From Streptomyces sp. DG2A-72 (lineage in GTDB: Bacteria; Actinomycetota; Actinomycetes; Streptomycetales; Streptomycetaceae), in assembly GCF_030499575.1 (NCBI RefSeq), contig NZ_JASTLC010000001.1:9200001-9264000 (forward strand): DNA of 64,000 bases. The letters run 5' to 3'. Positions 55,534 through 62,951 of the stretch are shown here, one piece after another (within the stretch, counting starts at the first letter, position 1; every line of letters begins with the position of its first letter). Position numbers and translations under genes: made by a program. The notes below the pieces were generated by a model that was given only the letters and a program-made list of their open reading frames with translations, had not been told where the DNA came from and did not search any database.

Positions 55534-55866
55534 TCAGGCCTTGAGCGGGTCGTGGCCGATGGTCATCAGCCGGTGCCGACGCTGTGTCTCCTCCGGCTCC
55601 GGCTCGTTCTCCATGTCCGCCTGCTCGTTCACCGTGTCCACCACCTCGTACATCACCCGGATGTCGTCGTCCGTGAGGTCGGTGCGGCGCTTCTGCAGGA
55701 TCGCCAGCACATGCTGCCCGGTCGGTGAACCGGCGTGTTCCGGAAGCGGTTCGGTCTCCTCGTCGGCGTCACTGACCCGGAGCCAGGCGGCCAGCTCCTG
55801 CGAGGTCATGTTCACCACGCGGTGGAACTCGTCCCACAGCGCGTCGAGTTCAAGGGCGTCGGTCAT
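55534..55866 (-). CDS. DUF3140 protein
   Basis: A 110-residue acidic protein of the DUF3140 family ('LWDEFHRVVNMTSQELAAWL', 'LTDDDIRVMYEVVDTVN'), common in actinomycetes with no known function. It lies 31 nt downstream of dps on the same strand, suggesting it belongs to the whiB-dps stress operon. Confidence 0.78.
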   Translation of the reverse strand: MTDALELDALWDEFHRVVNMTSQELAAWLRVSDADEETEPLPEHAGSPTGQHVLAILQKRRTDLTDDDIRVMYEVVDTVNEQADMENEPEPEETQRRHRLMTIGHDPLKA

Positions 55867-55897
55867 GATGCGCCTCTTCCGTGCGTGCTCTCGCCCG

Positions 55898-56377
55898 TCA
55901 GTCGCGCGGCCAGTTCTCGGCGTCGAACATCCACCGCTGCTTCTCCAGCTCGCGGGTGATGCCGATCAGCAGATCCTGGGTGACCGGATCCGGCTTCTCG
56001 GTCGCGTCGATACGCTCGCGCAGCCGTCCGATGGCCATCCCCAGCGCGTCGACGAGCAGTTGGACGACCTCCGTGTCCCGCAGCCAGCCGTCCTTCGGGC
56101 CCGGCAGCGTGAACGCCGAGGCGATCGTCTCGGGCCTGCCGTCCGGCGGCAGACCGAGCGCCGCGGCCCGCTCGGCGACCGTGTCGGCGTAGCCGCGGGC
56201 TGCCGCCACCACCTCGTCGAGCTGAAGATGGATCGAACGGAACCGTGGGCCCACGATGTTCCAGTGCGCCTGCTTCCCGATCAGTGAGAGCCCGAGCAGA
56301 TCCACGAGCGTGCTCTGCAGCGCCTCCCCGGCGATCCCGCGGGCCGGTTCGGGCAGCGTGCTCGTCACGACGGTCAT
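55898..56377 (-). CDS. Dps-like DNA-protection/ferritin protein
   Basis: A 159-residue Dps-family protein with ferroxidase residues in 'GKQAHWNIVGPRFRSIHLQL' (His), 'DEVVAAARGYADTVAERA' (Asp/Glu) and a helical C-terminus. It would store iron and protect DNA under stress. Its ATG at 56377 overlaps the whiB stop (ATGA), so expression is translationally tied to the WhiB protein. Confidence 0.88.
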   Translation of the reverse strand: MTVVTSTLPEPARGIAGEALQSTLVDLLGLSLIGKQAHWNIVGPRFRSIHLQLDEVVAAARGYADTVAERAAALGLPPDGRPETIASAFTLPGPKDGWLRDTEVVQLLVDALGMAIGRLRERIDATEKPDPVTQDLLIGITRELEKQRWMFDAENWPRD

Positions 56378-56631
56378 GGTGCGCTCCTCCTTGCGGCGTG
56401 GCGTCTGCTTCTACGGAGCAGTCGAATGCGTTCGTCCTCACCGGTGCCGCCCCAGACGCCCGAGGTCTGGCCGTTGTCCAGCGCCCACGTCAGGCACTCG
56501 TCGGAGACCGGACAGCGGGCACAGACGCGTTTGGCCTCCGCGACGTCCCGCAGCGCCGGTCCCGACGTGCCCACCGGGAAGAACAGCTCAGGGTCCTCTC
56601 CTACGCAGGCCGCACTGCGCAACCACTCCAT
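56374..56631 (-). CDS. WhiB-family transcription factor
   Basis: An 85-residue WhiB-like protein with four Cys for the iron-sulfur cluster ('SAACVGED', 'RVCARCPVSDECL') and the 'GVWGGTGEDER' turn. These proteins regulate development and stress with a redox-sensitive cluster and sigma factor contacts. ATG 56631 is chosen; the open frame extends upstream through repeat sequence and is not conserved. It leads the dps-DUF3140 operon. Confidence 0.88.
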   Translation of the reverse strand: MEWLRSAACVGEDPELFFPVGTSGPALRDVAEAKRVCARCPVSDECLTWALDNGQTSGVWGGTGEDERIRLLRRSRRHAARRSAP

Positions 56632-56699
56632 GCGGGCGCGGGTGCCCAGGGCGAACTGGAGCAAAACACGACGAGACGAACAGGAACGAGCCACGGGAG

Positions 56700-56832
56700 A
56701 GCGCCGCGCGGCCGTATACATATGCGGCTCCGCCGCGATGGGGGTCCCCCCGCTCCAGCGAAGTCGAGAGTGGGGGAGCGACCAGCCACGATGGTGCCGC
56801 AGCGGACCGACGGCGCATCGCGGCACTTCCAG
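56700..56832 (-). repeat. Dispersed intergenic hairpin repeat, copy 4
   Basis: In reverse it shares GTGGCTGGTCGC, the middle block ending GGGGGGACCCCCAT (also in copy 1), GCGGCGGAGCCGCATAT and a damaged terminal part. It lies between whiB and the hydrolase remnant. The final GCGCCCC/GGGGCGC hairpin is lost, suggesting decay of this copy. Confidence 0.75.
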
Positions 56833-56857
56833 CGGAGCGCATGGCAGCCGCCCCGGC

Positions 56858-56991
56858 AAGTTCCAGTCGCCGATCACCGGCCCGGACAGGCCGAACACCG
56901 CGGCGCCATGCCCGGTCAGCACCTCGGCCAGCCCTTCGTAGCCGCCGATGTGCTCGCCGGGACCATAGGGCGAGATGGTCCTTACGGCCAC
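56858..56991 (-). pseudogene. N-terminal fragment of lysophospholipase-like hydrolase
   Basis: The minus strand reads 'YGPGEHIGGYEGLAEVLTG' and 'GHGAAVFGLSGPV', the start of a monoacylglycerol-lipase-type alpha/beta hydrolase ('GEHxxRYxxLA...GxxVxGxD'). The frame then runs into the dispersed repeat, so only about 45 residues remain. It is not a functional gene. Confidence 0.55.
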
Positions 56992-57021
56992 CGGTTAGCT
57001 GCAACTAGCATCGGTCTCCGC

Positions 57022-57798
57022 ATGGACACGATGACGCTCTGGCACATAACCGGCTGGGAATTCGCCGCCCTCGCCGCCGCCGCACTCCTCGTCGGCTTCT
57101 CGAAGACCGCGGTGAGCGGCGCCAACACGGTCAGCCTCGCGATCTTCGCGGCGGTGCTGCCCGCCCGCGCCTCCACCGGCGTACTGCTGCCGATCCTGAT
57201 CGCCGGCGATGTGCTCGCCGTCCTCACCTACCGGCGGCACGCCCACTGGCCCACGCTGTGGCGGCTGTTCCCCGCGGTTGCCGCGGGCGTCGTCGGCGGC
57301 ACGCTGTTCCTGATGTGGGCGGACGACGCGATCGTCCGGACGTCGATCGGGGCGATCCTGCTGATGATGGCCGCGGTGACGGTGTGGCGGCGGCGCAAGG
57401 CCGACGCGGAGGCGGAGCAGCCGGACTCGGTCGTCACCCGCTCCGGCCGGATCAAGGCCCGCTCGTACGGTGTCCTCGGCGGCTTCACCACCATGGTGGC
57501 CAACGCGGGCGGCCCGGTGATGTCGATGTACCTTCTCTCCGCGGGCTTCCGCAAGCTCGGCTTCCTCGGCACCTCCGCCTTCTTCTTCCTGATCGTCAAC
57601 GTGTCCAAGGTGCCCTTCAGCGTCGGCCTCGGCCTGATCGATGGCAACTCGCTGCTCCTCGACGCCGCGCTCGTCGCGTTCGTCGTGCCCGGGGCGTTCA
57701 TCGGCAAATGGGCGGTGGACCGCATCAACCAACGGCTGTTCGAGCGGCTGGTGATCGCGGCGACGGTGCTGGGCGGCCTGCAACTGCTCCTGCGCTGA
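57022..57798 (+). CDS. TauE/SafE-family sulfite or anion exporter
   Basis: A 258-residue polytopic membrane protein (about eight helices) with the paired-half pattern of TauE/SafE: 'LVGFSKTAVSGANTVSLAIF' in the first half and 'GGFTTMVANAGGPVMSMYLL' in the second. The family moves sulfite, sulfoacetate or related anions. ATG 57022 starts it; frame upstream belongs to other sequence. It is followed by a repeat copy and convergent gene. Confidence 0.87.
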   Translation: MDTMTLWHITGWEFAALAAAALLVGFSKTAVSGANTVSLAIFAAVLPARASTGVLLPILIAGDVLAVLTYRRHAHWPTLWRLFPAVAAGVVGGTLFLMWADDAIVRTSIGAILLMMAAVTVWRRRKADAEAEQPDSVVTRSGRIKARSYGVLGGFTTMVANAGGPVMSMYLLSAGFRKLGFLGTSAFFFLIVNVSKVPFSVGLGLIDGNSLLLDAALVAFVVPGAFIGKWAVDRINQRLFERLVIAATVLGGLQLLLR

Positions 57799-57801
57799 GC
57801 T

Positions 57802-57875
57802 TCTATGCGGTCTTGGTGAAGTGCCCCGAAGGGGCGCGGGGAACTGCGCGACCAGCCCCCACCGGCCCGCGGATT
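57802..57875 (-). repeat. Dispersed intergenic hairpin repeat, variant copy 5
   Basis: Shares the GCCCC/GGGGC hairpin (57823-57835) and, in reverse, GGGGCTGGTCGCGC with the other copies, but has CAGTTCCCCGCG in place of the GCGGAGCCGCAT and ATACAG blocks. This form is a recognisable Streptomyces intergenic motif. It sits between two convergent genes and could serve as their terminator. Confidence 0.7.
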
Positions 57876-57877
57876 TG

Positions 57878-58681
57878 TCACCGTTCCTCCAGCGGAGCGC
57901 CCAGCAGCGCCGGAAGGTCCGCGAACGAGTCGATCACATGGTCCGGCTCGCCACTCGCCGCCCGGTGCGTCTCCGGCAGATACTTGCCGGTCTTCACCAG
58001 CACCCCCGTGAGCCCGGCCCGCTGCGCCGCCAGTACGTCGGACTCGATGTCGTCGCCGATCATCAGCGCCTCGTCCGCGCCCGCACCCAGCCCTGCCAGC
58101 GCCGACGTGAAGAACGCGGCCGACGGCTTCCCGGTGACCTCGGCCTCGACCCGCGCCGCCTTCTCCAGGCCGGCCAGGAAGGCCCCGGCGTCCAGCTGCA
58201 GCCCGCCCTCGGTGCGCCAGTACAGATTGCGGTGCATGGCGACCAGCCGCGCCCCGCGCTGGACGTGCCCGAAGGCCCGGTTCAGCGCCGCATAGCCGAA
58301 CTCGGGACCGGCACCGCCGACGATGACGACATCCGGGACGGTGTCCGTGTCCGCCTCGTCCAGCATCTCCACACCGCCGAGGTCCTCCCGGATGTCCCCG
58401 CTGTTCAGCAGGGCGCACCGCGCACCGGGACAGTGCTCGGCGAGATACGCGGCGGTGACCGCGGGCGCGGTCAGGATGTCGTCGGCGGACACCGGGAAAC
58501 CGGCCTCCGCCAGCGTCCCGGCGATCGACGCGCGGGTCCTGGACGTCGTATTGGTGACCAGCGCGACCGGGAGACCCGCCGAGCGGATCTCCCGCAGCGC
58601 CTCGACCGTGCCCGGCAGCGGCCGCCAGGAGACGGTGAGGACTCCGTCGATGTCGATGAGTACGGCGCGTACGGATGCCAT
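57878..58681 (-). CDS. HAD-IIA (NagD/PGP-like) phosphatase
   Basis: A 267-residue haloacid-dehalogenase phosphatase with motif I 'LIDIDGVLTVSWRPLPG', a threonine motif II ('VTNTTSRTRASIAGTLA'), and motif IV 'MIGDDIESDVLAAQRAG'. It resembles NagD/phosphoglycolate phosphatase-like enzymes, but the substrate is unknown. GTCACGGAC lies ahead of the ATG at 58681. Confidence 0.87.
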   Translation of the reverse strand: MASVRAVLIDIDGVLTVSWRPLPGTVEALREIRSAGLPVALVTNTTSRTRASIAGTLAEAGFPVSADDILTAPAVTAAYLAEHCPGARCALLNSGDIREDLGGVEMLDEADTDTVPDVVIVGGAGPEFGYAALNRAFGHVQRGARLVAMHRNLYWRTEGGLQLDAGAFLAGLEKAARVEAEVTGKPSAAFFTSALAGLGAGADEALMIGDDIESDVLAAQRAGLTGVLVKTGKYLPETHRAASGEPDHVIDSFADLPALLGAPLEER

Positions 58682-58717
58682 GTCCGTGACGATAGCGATC
58701 GAGCCGCCGGGCGCATC

Positions 58718-60160
58718 TCAGGGAGCGATCCCGACACCCTCGACCCTGCTCCAGGACTTCTCCTGCGCGGCCGTCATGGCGGGCCGGCGCAGCCCGCCTG
58801 GCCGGGGTTCGACCCGTGAGGCGTACGACGAAGGGCGGAAGTCAGGATCGTAGAAACAGCCGGTGCCGTACGTCCGGTCGAACGCGGCGCACGACGCCGA
58901 CACCGACCGCGGGCTCGGCTTCCGCCCCGTACGCACCCAAGTGTCCAGCGTGGCAAGGGAGTTGGCGTACTCGGCATCGCTCAGCTCGCTGTGCTCCTGC
59001 TCCCGCGTGAACGTCTGCACCAGATAGCGGTCCCGGTGGGCGCCCTGAAGCGTCGCCCGGTACGCCGCCTCGTGCTCGACGAACGCCGTCGGGTCGTCGA
59101 TCGCGTGCAGGGTCAGCACGGGGATCGTGACCTTGCCGGTGAGGTCGCTGTCGTACGACAGATCACGTACGGCGGACGGATCGGCGCCGAACCGCTCGAC
59201 TCCGGCGTTCAGTGCCGCGTCGTCGTGGGAACCGGAGTACCGCACGCCCTGGTTGCCGAACGGATTCCGGCCGCCGAGACGGTCGTGCACGATGTCGCGG
59301 AACGTGAAGGTCGCGAACCGCAGATGCGACTCCAGGGTGCGCTCCGGGATCTTCGTGACGGCCAGGATGTCGTCGAGATTGCGCTGCTGCGCCGGGGTCC
59401 GGTCGGGCGGGGCGGAGGCGTAGCCGGTGCACTCCTGCAACCGCGCCCGCAGCCCCGCGGCCGTCATGGCCGAGTCGGCGCGCAGCCCCTGCCACAGCGG
59501 ATACCGGGCTTCGCTCGGGCGCGGATGGTTGCGGCAGTAGTACTGGTAGACCACGCGCAGGTCGACGCGGTAGTCGTAGCCGCGGGAACCGCCCGCGAGG
59601 ACGCCGTTGGTGAGCAGCGCACCGTCGTACGGCCCGCGCCGGGTGCCGTATGTCTCCACCACCTTGGCGGCGACGTTCCCGCCCCACGACTGGCCGTGCA
59701 CATACGTCCGCCGCGGCTCGCCGAACTCGCCGACGAACAGCCGTCGTACGTTCTCGGTGTCGGCGGCGGCCATCCGGGTGCCGTAGCCGCCGCGGCGGTA
59801 CGACGACCCCGCCCACGCATACCCCTCGTCGACCAGCACCGACCAGCGGCCCAGGTCGTCGAGGCTGCGGGCGGGGTCGGAGCCGGTGCCGAGGTCCGGG
59901 CCGCCGTGGGAGTGGACGACGAGCGAGCCGTTCCAGTCGTCGGGGACGGCGATGGCGTAGTAGGCGCCTTGGGCGTCCTGGCCGGTGTAGCAACGCGCCC
60001 GGTCGGCGAGGTCGGCCGGGCAGGCGACGGAGGCCGGGCGGGGCGGGCCCGCCTGGGCGGACGGGGCGGCGGTGAGCGTGCCGGCGGCGACCAGCGCCAG
60101 ACAGGCGGTGAGTCCCGCCCATACACAGGACCAGCGGTTGCACGTTCTCGACCTGTACAA
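58718..60160 (-). CDS. Secreted alpha/beta hydrolase
   Basis: A 480-residue exported hydrolase. Start TTG 60160 (AAGGAG 7 nt upstream) gives a signal peptide with hydrophobic 'AGLTACLALVAAGTLTA' and cleavage near 'AQAG'. The nucleophile motif is 'VHGQSWGGNVAA'; an Asp/His pair lies in 'HAIDDPTAFVEHE' and 'EQEHSEL'. It is probably an esterase or peptidase acting outside the cell. Three Cys near the C-terminus ('SCAAFDRTYGTGC') may form a disulfide. Confidence 0.85.
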   Translation of the reverse strand: MYRSRTCNRWSCVWAGLTACLALVAAGTLTAAPSAQAGPPRPASVACPADLADRARCYTGQDAQGAYYAIAVPDDWNGSLVVHSHGGPDLGTGSDPARSLDDLGRWSVLVDEGYAWAGSSYRRGGYGTRMAAADTENVRRLFVGEFGEPRRTYVHGQSWGGNVAAKVVETYGTRRGPYDGALLTNGVLAGGSRGYDYRVDLRVVYQYYCRNHPRPSEARYPLWQGLRADSAMTAAGLRARLQECTGYASAPPDRTPAQQRNLDDILAVTKIPERTLESHLRFATFTFRDIVHDRLGGRNPFGNQGVRYSGSHDDAALNAGVERFGADPSAVRDLSYDSDLTGKVTIPVLTLHAIDDPTAFVEHEAAYRATLQGAHRDRYLVQTFTREQEHSELSDAEYANSLATLDTWVRTGRKPSPRSVSASCAAFDRTYGTGCFYDPDFRPSSYASRVEPRPGGLRRPAMTAAQEKSWSRVEGVGIAP

Positions 60161-60181
60161 GGCACGGCTCCTTGTCCTAGT

Positions 60182-60206
60182 CGGCGCACCGTCGCGCCGT
60201 GCGCCG
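60182..60206. repeat. Inverted repeat in secreted-hydrolase 5' region
   Basis: Perfect 8-bp arms CGGCGCAC (60182-60189) and GTGCGCCG (60199-60206) around 9 nt, 22 bp from the hydrolase start. It may be an operator or a leader hairpin. Confidence 0.45.
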
Positions 60207-60319
60207 AGATGCTAGGAAGGCGAGGGGAGCAGGAGAACGGTCCGATCGGTTCTGTTCATAGTGTTCGCAACAGGAAGGGGAGTCACGAGGGGAGTTACGG
60301 GGGACCGAGGCCTCGGCCG

Positions 60320-60325
60320 TAGGCT
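60320..60325 (+). promoter_or_regulatory. -10-like element, probably leaderless cobK
   Basis: TAGGCT at 60320-60325 lies 6 nt before the ATG at 60332, placing a transcript start at or near the A of the start codon. Leaderless mRNAs are frequent in Streptomyces. A matching -35 element at standard spacing was not clear. Confidence 0.35.
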
Positions 60326-60331
60326 CGCCCC

Positions 60332-61078
60332 ATGTCCCCGCACATCCTCGTCCTCGGTGGTACGACCGAGGCCCGCCGCCTGGCCGCCGACCTGGCGGCA
60401 CGGCCCGGCGTCCACGTCACCACGTCGCTCGCGGGGCGCGTGTCGAAGCCGGGGGCGGTCGAAGGGGACGTACGCATCGGGGGTTTCGGCGGCGCGGCCG
60501 GCCTGGCCGACTGGCTGCGCGCACACCATGTGGACGCCCTCGTCGACGCCACGCACCCGTTCGCCGAGTCGATCACGGCGAACGCGGCCGAGGCGGCAAC
60601 GGCGACCGGGCTGCCGCTGCTCGTCCTGCGCCGCCCGGGCTGGCAGCAGGGACCCGAGGACCGCTGGCACGCGGTCACCTCGCTGGACGCGGCGGCCGAC
60701 CTGCTGCCTCGACTCGGCCACCGCGTCTTCCTCACCACCGGCCGACTCGGCCTGGCGGCCTTCGCCCACCTCACCGACCTGCACTTCGTCGTACGGTCGG
60801 TGGACCCGCCCGAACCGCCCATGCCCCCGGACACCGAAGTCCTGCTGTCCCGCGGCCCGTTCACGGTCCCCGACGAGAAAGCCCTGCTGCACGTCCACCG
60901 CATCGACGTCCTCGTCACCAAGGACAGCGGCGGGCAGGCCACCGCGGCGAAACTCACGGCCGCCCGCGAACTCGCCCTGCCGGTCGTGGTCGTACGACGC
61001 CCGCCCTTGCCACGGGGCGTCAGCGCGGTGCCTGACGTGGCGGGTGTGTTGGACCGGCTGGGTCTCGGCGGGGCGTGA
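60332..61078 (+). CDS. cobK: Precorrin-6A reductase
   Basis: A 248-residue CobK/CbiJ-type reductase of the corrin (vitamin B12) pathway, using NADPH to reduce precorrin-6A. It starts 'ILVLGGTTEARRLAADLAA' and has 'VDALVDATHPFAESITANAA' and 'VTKDSGGQATAAKLTAARE', all typical. It is convergent with cobF, 90 bp apart. Other B12 genes lie outside the window. Confidence 0.92.
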   Translation: MSPHILVLGGTTEARRLAADLAARPGVHVTTSLAGRVSKPGAVEGDVRIGGFGGAAGLADWLRAHHVDALVDATHPFAESITANAAEAATATGLPLLVLRRPGWQQGPEDRWHAVTSLDAAADLLPRLGHRVFLTTGRLGLAAFAHLTDLHFVVRSVDPPEPPMPPDTEVLLSRGPFTVPDEKALLHVHRIDVLVTKDSGGQATAAKLTAARELALPVVVVRRPPLPRGVSAVPDVAGVLDRLGLGGA

Positions 61079-61168
61079 CGGAGGTCCGGATGCGGTCGAT
61101 GGCGTGCAGCAGGGGCGGGTGCGCACGCGGGGCGGGCTGCAGTGGTGGGGTTCCCAGTCGCCGCTCGC

Positions 61169-61945
61169 CTACGACTCCTCCGGCTTCCGGCGCCGCAGCA
61201 GATACGTGTCCATGATCCAGCCCTTGCGCTCCCTGGCCTCGGCACGCAGCCGCTCGATGCGGGGGGCGGCCTCGGCGATCGGGCCGGAGGCGAGGATCTC
61301 GTCGGGTGTGCCTATGTAGGCGCCCCAGTAGATGTCCATGTCCTGGTCGGCGTACTGCCGGAAGGCCTGGTGGGCGTCGAGCATCACGACCACGTCGTCC
61401 ACGCCGTCCGGGAAACCTTCGGCGAGCCGCCGCCCGGTGGTGATCTGCACGGGCCGCGCCACCCGGTTCAGCCCCGTCCGGTGCCGGGCGACGAGCGCCG
61501 AGACACTGCTGATGCCCGGCACGACGTCGTACTCGAAGGCCACCGCGCCCCGCTCCAGCACCTCCTCGAGAATCCCGAGCGTGCTGTCGTACAGGGCGGG
61601 GTCGCCCCACACCAGGAACGCGCCGCTCTCGTGCTCGCCCAGGTCCTCGACGATCATCCGCTCGTAGATGTCGGCACGGGCGCTGCGCCAGTCACCGACG
61701 GCGGGGGAGTACGCCGAGCCGCCCGCGGACCGGTCCCGCTCCGGGTCGCGCGCCGCCACCACGCGATACGTCCCCTCGGGCACATGTGCGTCGAGTATGT
61801 CCCGGCGGAGCTGGACCAGGTCGGACTTCACCTCGCCCTTGTCCAGGACGAAGAACACGTCCGTGCTCCGCAGCGCCTTGACCGCCTGCAGGGTCAGCTG
61901 GCCGGGGTCGCCAGCGCCGATACCGATGACATGAATCTTTCGCAC
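61169..61945 (-). CDS. cobF: Precorrin-6A synthase (deacetylating)
   Basis: A 258-residue SAM-dependent C-methyltransferase of aerobic cobalamin synthesis that methylates C1 of precorrin-5 and removes acetate. It has 'IHVIGIGAGDPGQLTLQAV', 'FLVWGDPALYDST' and 'VVPGISSVSALVARH'. GTG 61945 is chosen; the longer frame to 61987 adds unconserved residues. Its convergence with cobK suggests related control. Confidence 0.92.
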   Translation of the reverse strand: MRKIHVIGIGAGDPGQLTLQAVKALRSTDVFFVLDKGEVKSDLVQLRRDILDAHVPEGTYRVVAARDPERDRSAGGSAYSPAVGDWRSARADIYERMIVEDLGEHESGAFLVWGDPALYDSTLGILEEVLERGAVAFEYDVVPGISSVSALVARHRTGLNRVARPVQITTGRRLAEGFPDGVDDVVVMLDAHQAFRQYADQDMDIYWGAYIGTPDEILASGPIAEAAPRIERLRAEARERKGWIMDTYLLRRRKPEES

Positions 61946-62014
61946 GCCCCCGAGTCTGCCGCACGCCACTGACAACGCATGCGGCACCTCCTGTGAGCCC
62001 CTACTCGGCCCGTC

Positions 62015-62536
62015 CTACGAGCCCCCGCGCAGCCGGGGCGCCCGCGCCCCCGCGTCGACGGCGACCCCGTCCCGCTCCACGTCGTCCGCCAGCCGCCGCG
62101 CCCAGACCACGACACCGGCGAGATCCATCCCGTACGGCCGCGGCTCCCCGCAGCCCGACGCCCACTCCTCGACGGCTCCGGCCCCACGCCGCAGCAGCCG
62201 GACCCCGCCGGTGAGATTCCCGCGGGCCGTGTGGGTGAGCCCCACGGCGAGCTGGGCCAGCCCCCGCCACAGGGCGCGCTCCGTCGCGGGACCCGATTTC
62301 CAGGCGTCCTCGAAGACCTCGTGCGCATGGAACGGCTTCCCCGCATCCAGCAGCTCCTGCGCCTCGGCCACGGTCCGCTCCGGACTGCGCACGACCCCCT
62401 CCGGCTGCCGCGCCACGCCTTCCTCGCCGTACGGCAACGGCCGCCCGAGCCCGTCCCGCGGCCGGGCATTGCGTGCCCGCCCCTCACGGTCCCGATCCCG
62501 CGCCCCGACCGGCCCTCCCGAAGATGTAGTGCCCAT
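62015..62536 (-). CDS. DUF309 protein
   Basis: A 173-residue protein with the DUF309 helix bundle: 'LLDAGKPFHAHEVFEDAWK' and 'LWRGLAQLAVGLTHTARG'. The N-terminus is polar and variable. Function is unknown; the family is widespread in actinomycetes and plastids. It lies upstream of and divergent from the tRNA gene. Confidence 0.83.
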   Translation of the reverse strand: MGTTSSGGPVGARDRDREGRARNARPRDGLGRPLPYGEEGVARQPEGVVRSPERTVAEAQELLDAGKPFHAHEVFEDAWKSGPATERALWRGLAQLAVGLTHTARGNLTGGVRLLRRGAGAVEEWASGCGEPRPYGMDLAGVVVWARRLADDVERDGVAVDAGARAPRLRGGS

Positions 62537-62588
62537 ACCTCGATTCTGCCCCGCCCCATCCCCTTTCGGCGCCGCCCCCGACGTGCGG

Positions 62589-62629
62589 TAAAGTTCTGTC
62601 TCGCGCGCTCACGCGGATCACCGCGAGAC
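62589..62629 (+). promoter_or_regulatory. tRNA-Pro promoter -10 and leader hairpin
   Basis: TAAAGT (62589-62594) is a plausible -10 element. Just after it, arms GTCTCGCG (62598-62605) and CGCGAGAC (62622-62629) form a perfect 8-bp stem in the precursor, ending 7 nt before the mature tRNA. This may guide 5' processing. Confidence 0.45.
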
Positions 62630-62636
62630 AGCGCAC

Positions 62637-62710
<74 letters not shown>

Positions 62711-62717
62711 CGGTGTG

Positions 62718-62755
62718 AAGGGTCTTCGCAGGCGAGAGCCTGTGGGGGCCCTTTT
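62718..62755 (+). terminator. Rho-independent terminator after tRNA-Pro
   Basis: AAGGG (62718-62722) and CAGGC (62729-62733) pair with CCCTT (62749-62753) and GCCTG (62738-62742) around a GAGA loop, followed by TTTT. This ends the tRNA transcript. Confidence 0.75.
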
Positions 62756-62799
62756 CGTGTGGGTCGTTTCCGATCTTCGAGGTTGAGCATGCCGCTCAT

Positions 62800-62845
62800 C
62801 CCAGCAGTGCGTTGGACACGGCGACTCGCGGTGTGTCCTGCTGGG
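62800..62845. repeat. Long inverted repeat between tRNA and propeller gene
   Basis: CCCAGCAG (62800-62807) and GGACAC (62814-62819) pair with GTGTCC (62833-62838) and TGCTGGG (62839-62845), leaving a 6-nt bulge. It lies downstream of the beta-propeller stop, so it may be that gene's terminator or part of an inserted element. The remaining 100 bp to the gene show nothing else. Confidence 0.45.
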
Positions 62846-62951
62846 AGAGCATCCGGCGGTTCGGGCGGCTGGTCGAAGGTGACGCAGCGGTCGCTGTCGG
62901 CGGGCCGGCGATCGGGCCGATAAGGCCGGCGACCCGGCGCCGTGTGCCCGC

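Noticed and set aside
60161..60331. Cobalamin riboswitch before cobK
   Set aside because: The gap is only 171 bp, lacks the B12-box consensus I would expect, and a -10 element lies almost at the start codon.
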